Of a DNA stretch of 6,128 nucleotides, positions 1-6,128 are shown piece after piece. Within the stretch, counting starts at the first letter, position 1. Every line of letters begins with the position of its first letter. Source of the stretch: B16-G9 sp964455635 (lineage in GTDB: Bacteria; Bacteroidota; Bacteroidia; Bacteroidales; F082); NCBI GenBank assembly GCA_964455635.1, contig CAYVWX010000195.1, forward strand, positions 1 through 6,128. Direction: 5' to 3'. The notes under the pieces were generated by a model. It was not told where the DNA came from. It ran no database searches and saw nothing but the letters and a program-made list of their open reading frames with translations. The position numbers and the translations under genes were made by a program.

Positions 1-2556
1 CACACGGCTGATGTAATCGCGGGCTGGTACCGGCCTGAAGCGGTAAACAACACCCTCCATATGACAATATTTAACCACTTTCATCACTTTGCTAACGGCA
101 TTGGTGTTGGCAAAATAGATGGGTCGTTTCCAATTGTTGGTGGCTACCAAATCTAACAACAACAAATCGTTTCTGAAAATTCCGCCTTGCTTGATGTTCC
201 AGCTAATTTTATCGGGAATATTGTCAGCTTCCGACTTTTTAACGGTTCCCGTGGCCAGGGCAGCCTTTTTATCGATGGTTAAGGTAATGTGTTTGGTAGG
301 TATAAAATTAATATACTCGCCACCCTGAATGGGTACTTTTGTGCTGCGTGAATCGCTGTTTACAAATCCAATCACATCTTTTAGCTCGCCGTCTTTAAAC
401 TTGTCGAGTACAGGCATATAATTAAAGCTTCCCAGCCTGTATTTCGAGCGCGGAATGGTCAATGGTAATTTATCGGAGTTGTAAACTTTACGTCCCATTT
501 GGGTAACATACCAGTCGCCCGAAGCCAGCATATAGTTTACCACGCGCACGTCGGTACGAATTCCTTCCACCTCCTGGGCATACCACAAGGGGAAAGTGTC
601 GTTGTCGCCGTTGGTAAACAAAATGGCATTGGGTGCACACGATTCCAAATACATCACCGCAAAATCTCTGGCGGCATATTTACCGGAACGGTCGTGCGAT
701 TTCCATCCCTCTTTAGCCATTATTCCGGGCACTAATATCAAGCTGACAAGGGTTACGGCAATGGCTGCCACCGGACTGCTTTTAATGTATTTTTTAGCCG
801 ATTCCCACAGGGCAAGCACGCCAAGGCCAATCCAAATGGCAAAAGCATAAAAGGCACCTGCATAGGCATAGTCACGTTCACGGGGTTGCAACGGGGGTTG
901 GTTAAGATAAACAATAATGGCAAGCCCTGTCATAATAAACAAAAGAGCCACCACCCAGGTATCGCGTTTGCTTTTTTGCAGATGAAAAAAGAACCCCAAA
1001 AGACCCAGCAACAACGGTAAAAAGTAAAATCTGGTACGGGCAGGGTTTTGCATGCTTGGCGGCAGGTTATCCTGATCGCCCAAACGCCAGTTGTCGATAA
1101 ATGATATTCCGCTTATCCAGTTGCCATGGTCTATTTCGCCCTGACTTTCAATGTTATTTTGTCTTCCCACAAAGTTCCACATAAAATAGCGGATAAACAT
1201 ATGATTTAACTGATAAGTGAAAAAGAAACGCAGATTTTCACCAAAAGTGGGTTTGTATATAATTTCGGATGAACCGTCGGGTTTGGTAACGCGAACAGGC
1301 ACCCCTTTTATGTTGCCGTACTTTTTATAATATTTAATGTGTCCCGGTTTTGAGTTGCTCCACATGCGCGGAAAAAAAGTTTCAAAACGGGGGTCGTAAA
1401 CCGGAACGGTTCCTTTGCGGTCATCTTTTATAACATATTTACCTTTCTTTTTGTCTTTCATGTAAACGGGTGTTCCGTCTTTATGGTCGATAACCGGAGC
1501 GTTGTAATACTGTCCGTAAAAAATGGGATAGGTTCCGTATTGTTCGCGGTTTAGGTACGAAAGCATGCTGATGGCATCTTTAGGATCGTTTTCGTTTATC
1601 GGGGTGTCGGCATTGGCTCTGATAATTAAGATAAAGAAAGAGGAGTAACCAATCACCATTAATATTAAAGCAAGCAATGCCGTGTTTAAAGCATGATTTT
1701 GTTTTTTGTACGAATAACGTATTCCCCAGTAAATGGCACCGATAAGCAAAATAAAGTAGATAATGGTACCGCTGTTAAAGGGCATTCCGATAACATTTAC
1801 AAAGAAGAGTTCAAATTTTCCGGCAAGGTTAACCGTGTAAGGGATAATGATATACATGATTACCGCCAAAATAACAATAGACAACAATCCTGTAAGGATA
1901 AACCCTTTGGTGGTAACCTTGTGTTTTTTAAAGTAATAAACATAAACAATGGCCGGAATGGCTAACAGGTTTAACAGATGGACACCAATGGACAATCCTA
2001 TTAAATAGGCTATCAGTAATATCCATCGATAGCCGAGCCGTTCGTCGGCCACCTGCTCCCAGCGTAAAATAGCCCAAAAAACTATGGCGGTAAATAACGA
2101 CGACATGGCGTAAACTTCGCCTTCTACAGCCGAAAACCAAAACGAATCGGTAAAAGTGTATGCCAGTGAGCCTACAATACCGGCTCCTAATACTGCCCAT
2201 CCCTGACCTTGGGTAAGTTTGTCGCCGGGTTTTTTAATATACAGCTTTTTAGCCAGCATGGTAATGGTCCAAAACAAAAACATGATGGTAGCACCGCTCG
2301 ACAGGCCCGACATGCGGTTAATCATAATGGCAACCTTTGTGTTGTCGCCAAAAGCAAACAGCGAAAAGAAACGTCCCATCAGTTGGAAAAAAGGTGCTCC
2401 GGGCGGATGTCCTACCTGAAGTTTAAAGGCTGTGGCAATGTATTCGCCGCAATCCCACCAGCTGGCGGTGGGCTCCAATGTTGAAAAATAAACAGCTGTG
2501 GCAATTAAAAAAATTATCCAGCCGATAATGTTGTTGAGCTTCTTAAAGTTATCCAT
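1..2556 (-). CDS. DUF2723 (TMEM260-like) membrane protein, probable GT-C glycosyltransferase; C-terminus outside window
   Basis: The frame is open for 852 codons from the ATG at 2556 down to base 1, so the stop lies outside the window. Bacteroidota members are commonly about 1,000 residues or more, so a C-terminal part is missing. Family motifs visible in order are WWDCGEY (33-39) with HPPGAP (50-55), SAVEGEVYAMSS (142-153), GLSIGVHLLNL (187-197), RYFMWNFVGRQN (456-467), QPRERDYAYAGAFYAF (557-572) and FTNGDNDTFPLWY (647-659). About twelve hydrophobic segments surround a large soluble loop at about 315-510; after about residue 613 the chain is soluble. The human relative TMEM260 is a protein O-mannosyltransferase. 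A similar sugar-transfer role at the inner membrane is therefore inferred, with D35 and E38 in the first outer loop as candidate catalytic acids. The start has no Shine-Dalgarno, as is normal for this phylum. A -7-like TATTTTCG (complement of 2592-2599) lies upstream without a clear -33 box. Confidence 0.93.
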   Translation of the reverse strand, partial: MDNFKKLNNIIGWIIFLIATAVYFSTLEPTASWWDCGEYIATAFKLQVGHPPGAPFFQLMGRFFSLFAFGDNTKVAIMINRMSGLSSGATIMFLFWTITMLAKKLYIKKPGDKLTQGQGWAVLGAGIVGSLAYTFTDSFWFSAVEGEVYAMSSLFTAIVFWAILRWEQVADERLGYRWILLIAYLIGLSIGVHLLNLLAIPAIVYVYYFKKHKVTTKGFILTGLLSIVILAVIMYIIIPYTVNLAGKFELFFVNVIGMPFNSGTIIYFILLIGAIYWGIRYSYKKQNHALNTALLALILMVIGYSSFFILIIRANADTPINENDPKDAISMLSYLNREQYGTYPIFYGQYYNAPVIDHKDGTPVYMKDKKKGKYVIKDDRKGTVPVYDPRFETFFPRMWSNSKPGHIKYYKKYGNIKGVPVRVTKPDGSSEIIYKPTFGENLRFFFTYQLNHMFIRYFMWNFVGRQNNIESQGEIDHGNWISGISFIDNWRLGDQDNLPPSMQNPARTRFYFLPLLLGLLGFFFHLQKSKRDTWVVALLFIMTGLAIIVYLNQPPLQPRERDYAYAGAFYAFAIWIGLGVLALWESAKKYIKSSPVAAIAVTLVSLILVPGIMAKEGWKSHDRSGKYAARDFAVMYLESCAPNAILFTNGDNDTFPLWYAQEVEGIRTDVRVVNYMLASGDWYVTQMGRKVYNSDKLPLTIPRSKYRLGSFNYMPVLDKFKDGELKDVIGFVNSDSRSTKVPIQGGEYINFIPTKHITLTIDKKAALATGTVKKSEADNIPDKISWNIKQGGIFRNDLLLLDLVATNNWKRPIYFANTNAVSKVMKVVKYCHMEGVVYRFRPVPARDYISRV

Positions 2557-2657
2557 TGTAATAAACTTTGCTTAAAATATTTATTAAAAGGCGAAAATAA
2601 GAATTTTAAGTCAGCATGGAATTAAATAAAATGTTAAAATTATTTTTTTAAGATATT

Positions 2658-2688
2658 TTTGCAACCAATAAAAAATGTACTACTTTTG
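2658..2688 (+). promoter_or_regulatory. Bacteroidota sigma-70-type promoter for tRNA-Gln
   Basis: TTTG at 2658-2661 is followed by exactly 19 bases and then TACTTTTG at 2681-2688. This is a full match to the Bacteroidota housekeeping consensus (-33 TTTG, -7 TAnnTTTG). Transcription would begin around 2693-2697, about 10 to 14 bases before the mature tRNA. No other promoter in the window matches both boxes. Confidence 0.82.
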
Positions 2689-2706
2689 CACCTCCAAAAA
2701 ACCTAT

Positions 2707-2777
2707 TGTCCCATGGTGTAATGGTAGCACTGCAGATTTTGGTTCTGCCGGTTCAGGTTCGAGCCCTGGTGGGACAA
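2707..2777 (+). tRNA. trnQ: tRNA-Gln (anticodon UUG)
   Basis: A full cloverleaf can be folded by hand. The acceptor arm TGTCCCA (2707-2713) pairs with TGGGACA (2770-2776), with A2777 as discriminator. The D arm is GTG/CAC (2716-2718 with 2728-2730). The anticodon stem GCAGA/TCTGC (2732-2736 with 2744-2748) encloses loop TTTTGGT, giving anticodon TTG at 2739-2741, which reads CAA and, by wobble, CAG. The T arm is TCAGG/CCTGG (2753-2757 with 2765-2769) with loop TTCGAGC and one T-G pair. The weak first acceptor pair (U1-A72) is typical of bacterial tRNA-Gln. The 3' CCA is not encoded (CAA follows the discriminator), so CCA must be added by tRNA nucleotidyltransferase. The gene stands alone between its own promoter and terminator. 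Confidence 0.97.
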
Positions 2778-2779
2778 CA

Positions 2780-2818
2780 AAAAAAGTCATTGAATTGTTA
2801 AGATTCAATGACTTTTTT
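2780..2818. terminator. Bidirectional intrinsic terminator shared by tRNA-Gln and the convergent membrane-protein gene
   Basis: The perfect 10-bp stem GTCATTGAAT/ATTCAATGAC (2786-2795 with 2803-2812) closes a 7-base loop. It is flanked by six A's on the left and six T's on the right, which extend the stem and give a U-tract on either strand. On the plus strand it starts 3 bases after the tRNA. On the minus strand it lies 32 bases past the stop codon at 2851. The stem is AT-rich, but its length and both U-tracts make termination in both directions likely. Confidence 0.85.
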
Positions 2819-2850
2819 GTTTTAATCCATGCGGTTAACTTATTGTGCTG

Positions 2851-3729
2851 CTATTGAAAAAATATCAACGGCTCGTTTAATCCTATACGCATGGCCAGCA
2901 ATACTATAAGCATGATTGCTATGGGTATAAGTTGAATTTTACAGGATTTGTTTTTTACATGATAGTCGTTTTCTTCATCGTTTTCACTTTTCCCGCGATT
3001 TTTAAAAGTAATGGAGTTTCTGTTTTTTTGCCATACAAATAAACCGATCATGTAAAATAATATCGAACCCAGCACCATCCAGTCGAAGTAATGGTATTCG
3101 GCAATAGCCGGTATTTTATAAATAACCAAAATGGCGGTTCCCAATAGGGCGGGATAAACAATCTGATTGAGTAAAAAACCGTTTATGGCCGATTTAGCCA
3201 GCCGTTTGTAATAAAGATTTGCCGATACTTTAATGCCTTTTTGCCCCTGATGCCCGATAAAAACCAACAACACCAATGAAATGCCGGCAAACAAAACACG
3301 TAGAAAGAAAGGAACCCTAAAGGCGCGTAAAGCGGTACCAATGCCAAAATTAAACAAAGCACCGACAATAAAATTACCCATAAACCACGAATAGGCAATA
3401 ACATACACCCACAAATAAAAGACTTTAATACTTTTTTTGTATTTCCGTTGCCTGCGATAAAGCCAGTTAAATATTACACCGATAAGTAAGGTAATCATGT
3501 TGCCGAAGAAAAAGATAATAACAATGTTATCGCGATTCCAGGGAGCTCCTTTCATGGCAAAACCGTGAAAATAAAGCTCGCCGTAAAACCCGAAAAATGT
3601 CCCCGACATCCATATGGAAAAAAGATTATACGAAAAAACCACAAAAATATAAGCCAAAACAAAATAGGCTGTGGAGTTTGTTACGATACAACGGAAAAAT
3701 TTTTTGTCTTTAGCAAGGTTGTGTTTCAT
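2851..3729 (-). CDS. Conserved-looking membrane protein with about seven transmembrane helices, function unknown
   Basis: I do not recognise this 292-residue protein. Hydrophobic segments lie at about 20-42, 67-90, 103-128, 140-159, 184-204, 215-233 and 265-282. Basic loops at the N-terminus, 91-102 (YRRQRKYKKSIK) and 160-183 fit an N-inside, C-outside fold by the positive-inside rule. A charged loop at 234-263 (with ENDEEND) separates the last two helices. There is no cleavable signal peptide, nor any enzyme motif I can name; no HExxH is present. The outer loop before helix 2 is rich in aromatic residues and Gly (GFYGELYFHGFAMKGAPW, 47-64). The frame extends upstream to a TTG at 3759, but that TTG is part of a perfect -7 box (TATTTTTG), so the ATG at 3729 is preferred. 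The gene is monocistronic here, converging on tRNA-Gln and ending at a shared terminator. It could be a transporter-like, sensor or lipid-modifying protein; the sequence does not decide. Confidence 0.75.
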   Translation of the reverse strand: MKHNLAKDKKFFRCIVTNSTAYFVLAYIFVVFSYNLFSIWMSGTFFGFYGELYFHGFAMKGAPWNRDNIVIIFFFGNMITLLIGVIFNWLYRRQRKYKKSIKVFYLWVYVIAYSWFMGNFIVGALFNFGIGTALRAFRVPFFLRVLFAGISLVLLVFIGHQGQKGIKVSANLYYKRLAKSAINGFLLNQIVYPALLGTAILVIYKIPAIAEYHYFDWMVLGSILFYMIGLFVWQKNRNSITFKNRGKSENDEENDYHVKNKSCKIQLIPIAIMLIVLLAMRIGLNEPLIFFQ

Positions 3730-3756
3730 AATATTATCCTGATAGTAAAAGTTATC

Positions 3757-3764
3757 CAAAAATA
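3757..3764 (-). promoter_or_regulatory. Candidate -7 box for the membrane-protein gene
   Basis: The minus strand reads TATTTTTG here, an exact match to TAnnTTTG. It lies 27 bases before the ATG at 3729 and would give a leader of roughly 20 bases. No clear TTTG is found at the expected -33 distance; the closest sequence is TGTTTTA, with an off-consensus gap. The region is AT-rich, so a chance match is possible. Confidence 0.45.
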
Positions 3765-3814
3765 GTAAAAAGTCGATATCTAAAACATAAAATTAAAAAA
3801 GATTTTGATTTGTC

Positions 3815-3970
3815 TTAACCCCCTAAATCCGCAAGCGGATTCTCTTTGTCCGCGAATTACACGGATTTACACGGATTTCATCTCATTAAAATAAGTGAAA
3901 AATATTATGCCTAACCATCTTATTTTGTTACACTAATAAAAATCCTTGCGGATTTAAGGTAATCGGTTAA
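3815..3970. repeat. Possible MITE-like or dispersed intergenic repeat with imperfect terminal inverted repeats
   Basis: The 12-mer TAAATCCGCAAG (3824-3835) recurs exactly inverted at 3945-3956 (CTTGCGGATTTA). Counting flanking bases, 14 of 15 positions match. Outside this pair, TTAACC (3815-3820) and GGTTAA (3965-3970) are also inverted. Inside the left arm, AATCCGC-AA-GCGGATT (3826-3841) is its own near-perfect palindrome, and the right arm forms AAATCC-TTGC-GGATTT (3940-3955). A 10-base unit, TTACACGGAT, is directly repeated at 3857-3866 and 3867-3876. The segment codes for nothing. The ends and any target duplication are not clearly defined, so it may instead be a structured intergenic repeat. 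Confidence 0.45.
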
Positions 3971-4163
3971 ATAGCGCCATATGTCTGCTAATGTTTTTGT
4001 TCTGCCGCCGGACCCGCTCATTTGCGCAAATATTTTTTTACCCGAACGGCTATGAATATTTGTGTTGTTACTTTTATATGCGGATTTGCGACTGATTTTG
4101 ATTTTGACGGTTAGTGCGGTAAAGCATGTTTTCGGTTTTGAGCAATAAATAAAAAATTGTTAC

Positions 4164-4178
4164 ATTGCACTTTGCAAT
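4164..4178. promoter_or_regulatory. Dyad upstream of the SDR gene, possible operator or leader hairpin
   Basis: ATTGCA-CTT-TGCAAT is a perfect 6-bp inverted repeat with a 3-base spacer, ending 27 bases before the ATG at 4206. A wider arm pair, AAAATTG (4153-4159) and CAATTTT (4175-4181), overlaps it, so two alternative hairpins are possible. It could bind a dimeric regulator or fold in the 5' leader. It is short and lies in AT-rich sequence. Confidence 0.3.
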
Positions 4179-4205
4179 TTTCAGAAGTAAATCAACAGAA
4201 TTGAT

Positions 4206-5009
4206 ATGGGAACATTTAATAACAAGACAATAATTATTACGGGAGCATCGTCGGGAATAGGCCGGGAGCTGGCCTTCCGGCTTGCCGAAAAAAAAACAAA
4301 GCTGGTATTGGCGGCACGAAATAAAAAACGGCTTGACGAGGTGGCAAACTATTGCAGGGCACAGGGCTCGGAGGCTGTTGTAGTTGTTGCCGATGTGGCT
4401 AAAAAAGAGGACTGTAAGACCATTGTCGAGGTCGCTGTTAAAAACTATCATGGTATCGATATTTTAGTGAACAACGCCGGTATCACCATGTGGGCAGAGT
4501 TTGAACAGGTAACAAATCTGCAGGCACTGGAGCAGATTATGCAGGTTAACTTTTTCGGCAGCATGTATCTTACCCACTTTGCGTTGCCACACCTTATTCA
4601 GTCGAAAGGGCAAATTGTGGGGGTTTCGAGCCTGACCGGAAAAACAGGCATTCCAACGCGTAGCATTTATGCAGCCAGTAAGCATGCCATGGCCGGATTT
4701 TTCGACAGCCTGCGCATCGAACTGAAAGAAAAAGGTGTAGCGGTAACCATGATTTATCCGGGATTTGTTTCATCCGAAGTAAGAGAACGGGCTTTAAACG
4801 GTGACGGCATTCCTTTGGGTAAAAGCCCTGTTAAAGAAAAAGAGGTGATGTCGGTGGAAGAGTGTGTGCGCAGGATGTTGCCTGTTATTGAAAAACGAAA
4901 AAGAGAGCTGGTAATGACCATGCGCGCTAAAATTGGGCTCTGGCTTAAAATGGTTGCCCCTGCCGTTACCGACAATATTGCCCTCAAAGCCATTAATAAG
5001 GGGAAATAG
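4206..5009 (+). CDS. Classical short-chain dehydrogenase/reductase (SDR family NAD(P)-dependent oxidoreductase)
   Basis: This is a 267-residue cytoplasmic Rossmann-fold oxidoreductase, of normal length for classical SDRs. The cofactor motif TGASSGIG is at 12-19, with the structural Asp at D63, NNAG at 89-92 and active-site N115. The catalytic triad is S142, Y155 and K159 (YAASK), followed by PG at 185-186. All key residues are intact. Arg38 at the end of the second strand (AARNKKR) suggests NADP(H) over NAD(H). The substrate is not predictable. The C-terminal 60 residues are basic with an amphipathic stretch (IGLWLKMV), as seen in membrane-near SDRs of the DHRS7B/ketosphinganine-reductase type. 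A lipid substrate is therefore possible, but this is inference. The start is firm: an in-frame TAA at 4188 lies just upstream. The next gene follows in the same direction after 112 bases. Confidence 0.95.
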   Translation: MGTFNNKTIIITGASSGIGRELAFRLAEKKTKLVLAARNKKRLDEVANYCRAQGSEAVVVVADVAKKEDCKTIVEVAVKNYHGIDILVNNAGITMWAEFEQVTNLQALEQIMQVNFFGSMYLTHFALPHLIQSKGQIVGVSSLTGKTGIPTRSIYAASKHAMAGFFDSLRIELKEKGVAVTMIYPGFVSSEVRERALNGDGIPLGKSPVKEKEVMSVEECVRRMLPVIEKRKRELVMTMRAKIGLWLKMVAPAVTDNIALKAINKGK

Positions 5010-5121
5010 TGTTGACTGAAAGTTGTTTTAAAGTTTACTAATATTTAACTTTTTAAATGTTTTTACTTATCTTTTTACTATTTTTACAGGCAAATTATAC
5101 AACCTTTAAAATTAAAACGAT
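5010..5121 (+). other. Intergenic gap between the SDR and DHOD-like genes, promoter uncertain
   Basis: These 112 AT-rich bases separate two co-oriented genes. Two near-matches to the -7 box, TATCTTTT (5068-5075) and TATTTTTA (5079-5086), each fit 7 of 8 positions, but neither has a proper TTTG 19 bases upstream. A weak inverted pair, AAAGTT/AACTTT (5030-5035 with 5047-5052), is too AT-rich to call a terminator. The genes may be cotranscribed or the second may have its own promoter. Confidence 0.35.
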
Positions 5122-6128
5122 ATGAACCTTGAAACCAAATACTTAGGGCTAACCCTTAAAAACCCGATAATTGTTGGTGCCAGCAATTTGGTAACCGATA
5201 TTAATATGCTTAAAAAGCTGGAAGAGGCCGGAGCTGCCGCCATTGTTTACAAATCGCTGTTTGAAGAGCAGATAAACCTTGAGAACTTGCAGCTTGAGGA
5301 AGACTTAACACAGTACGATGATCGCCATGCCGAGATGGGCTCTTTTTTTCCGTCGGATGTTTACGAAGCCGGGCCTGATGAATTTTTGATGCATTTTAAG
5401 GAGGCTCGTAAAGCCTTGACAATTCCCCTGATTGCCAGTCTTAATGCTGTTTACGATGACACCTGGTACGAATATGCCAAAAAGTTGGAAGAGGCCGGTG
5501 CCGATGCGTTAGAGCTTAATTTTTACAACAACCCCAGAGAGTTCGACTTGGAAGGCCGTGCCATTATTCAGGAAGAGTTAGATGTGATAAGAGGCGTAAA
5601 AGAGGCGGTTAATATTCCGGTAAGCGTTAAGCTGAGTCCCTATTACACCAATGTACTTTATACCATAAAAGAGATGGAGCATCGCGGTGCCGACGGGTTT
5701 ATATTGTTTAACCGACTGTTTCAGCCCGACATTGATATTAACAGGGAGGAGATGCATTTTCCGTATCATTTAAGTCAGCAGCAGGATAACAGGTTGCCTT
5801 TGCGGTATGCAGGTATTTTGTATGGAAACATGAAAGCCGATGTTTGTGCCAATTCGGGTATTTTTAATGGTGATGATGTAATTAAAATGTTGCTTGCGGG
5901 TGCCGATGTGGTTCAGGTAGTGAGTACCTTATACAAACACGGCCCGCAGCAGATAAGCAAAATGTTGGAAGATATGGAGATTTGGATGGCCAACAAACAG
6001 TACGAAAAAATAAACGACTTTAAAGGAAATCTTTCCAAAAAGAATGTTAAAGACCCCTATGCATATCGCCGTGCACAGTATGTTGATATATTGATGAAAT
6101 CGGGTGAGATATTTAAAAAATATCCGGT
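5122..6128 (+). CDS. Dihydroorotate dehydrogenase-like FMN protein (PRK07565 type); extreme C-terminus outside window
   Basis: 335 codons are visible from the ATG at 5122, with no stop before the window ends. Family members are about this length, so probably only a few residues are missing. It has the FMN-binding TIM barrel of class 1 DHODs: opening YLGLTLKNPIIVGAS (7-21), K44 in the flavin-contacting segment YKSLFEEQI (43-51), VKLSP with K170 (169-173), FNRLFQPDIDI (196-206), and the flavin-phosphate end NSGIFNGDD (244-252) with AGADVVQVVSTLYKHGP (259-275). True DHODs carry NxSCPN or NxSNPN at the active site. Here the matching strand reads ELNFYNNP (131-138), so the catalytic Cys or Ser is absent. 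Pyrimidine synthesis by this protein is therefore unlikely. As far as I recall, the separate DHOD-like family in Bacteroidota and cyanobacteria shares this loss and its role is unknown; do not name it pyrD. No Shine-Dalgarno precedes the start. Confidence 0.92.
   Translation, partial: MNLETKYLGLTLKNPIIVGASNLVTDINMLKKLEEAGAAAIVYKSLFEEQINLENLQLEEDLTQYDDRHAEMGSFFPSDVYEAGPDEFLMHFKEARKALTIPLIASLNAVYDDTWYEYAKKLEEAGADALELNFYNNPREFDLEGRAIIQEELDVIRGVKEAVNIPVSVKLSPYYTNVLYTIKEMEHRGADGFILFNRLFQPDIDINREEMHFPYHLSQQQDNRLPLRYAGILYGNMKADVCANSGIFNGDDVIKMLLAGADVVQVVSTLYKHGPQQISKMLEDMEIWMANKQYEKINDFKGNLSKKNVKDPYAYRRAQYVDILMKSGEIFKKYP

Larger units (their letters stand above)
3730..4205. other. 476-base intergenic region between divergent genes
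   Basis: No convincing gene is present on either strand. The open frame running antisense from 4451 to 4074 is opposite the SDR gene and has no family features. The region holds the -7 box of the leftward gene, a repeat-like segment (3815-3970), a 12-base palindrome (4020-4031) and a small dyad (4164-4178) before the SDR gene. Bases 3971-4019 and 4032-4163 show nothing I can name. A weak promoter for the SDR gene may lie at TTTG 4137-4140 with TACATTGC at 4161-4168, which is only a partial match. Confidence 0.6.

Noticed and set aside
119..2484. Several plus-strand frames of 66-91 residues and one minus-strand frame at 1928-2200
   Set aside because: They overlap the DUF2723 gene in other frames and have no recognisable domains; the DUF2723 frame is continuous with family motifs throughout.
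2707..2777. Integration (att) site at the tRNA 3' end
   Set aside because: No second copy of the tRNA 3' end and no integrase gene is visible; a terminator and an ordinary gene follow directly.
2675..2857. Plus-strand 60-residue frame containing GSTADFGSAGSGSSPGGTT
   Set aside because: It is a translation through the tRNA-Gln gene and its terminator, a well-known false ORF type.
3183..3404. Second minus-strand frame of 73 residues inside the membrane-protein gene
   Set aside because: It is a frame-shifted shadow; the 292-residue frame has coherent topology across the same bases.
3565..3765. Plus-strand frame of 66 residues opposite the membrane-protein start
   Set aside because: Antisense to a better-supported gene, with no motif or promoter.
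3824..3956. CRISPR array or integron attC site
   Set aside because: Only two inverted copies and one short tandem duplication; no regular spacers, no R-box/L-box pattern and no cas or integrase gene nearby.
4074..4451. Minus-strand 125-residue frame
   Set aside because: Two thirds lie antisense to the start of the SDR gene, whose motifs are intact; the rest is AT-rich intergenic sequence with no family features.

Overview
The window looks like ordinary chromosome of a Bacteroidota bacterium, probably Bacteroidales or Marinilabiliales. Three things point there: a large DUF2723 membrane protein with the family's signature motifs, a tRNA promoter that exactly fits the Bacteroidota consensus (TTTG, 19-base gap, TAnnTTTG), and AT-rich gene starts without Shine-Dalgarno sequences. 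The genus cannot be fixed from this sequence.

Layout. Bases 1-2556 (minus strand) hold the first 852 codons of a DUF2723 protein whose C-terminal end lies beyond base 1. Bases 2557-2706 are a divergent intergenic region containing the promoter of a tRNA-Gln(UUG) gene (2707-2777, plus strand). A strong hairpin at 2780-2818 has U-tracts on both strands. It can end both the tRNA transcript and the convergent gene at 2851-3729 (minus), an unidentified protein with about seven membrane segments. Bases 3730-4205 are a 476-base gene-free region. It contains a possible short mobile-type repeat bounded by inverted copies of one 12-base sequence, a 12-base palindrome, and a small dyad just before the next gene. 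A classical short-chain dehydrogenase/reductase lies at 4206-5009 (plus). After 112 AT-rich bases comes a dihydroorotate dehydrogenase-like flavoprotein (5122 to the window end, plus), which probably lacks only its last few residues.

The genes do not form an obvious pathway. The DUF2723 protein is probably a GT-C type glycosyltransferase of the inner membrane. The SDR and DHOD-like proteins are cytoplasmic oxidoreductases of unknown substrate that share a direction and might be cotranscribed. I found no defence system, CRISPR array, phage gene, transposase or clear novel system. The points most worth checking are the missing catalytic Cys/Ser in the DHOD-like protein, the candidate repeat element at 3815-3970, and the unidentified seven-helix protein.
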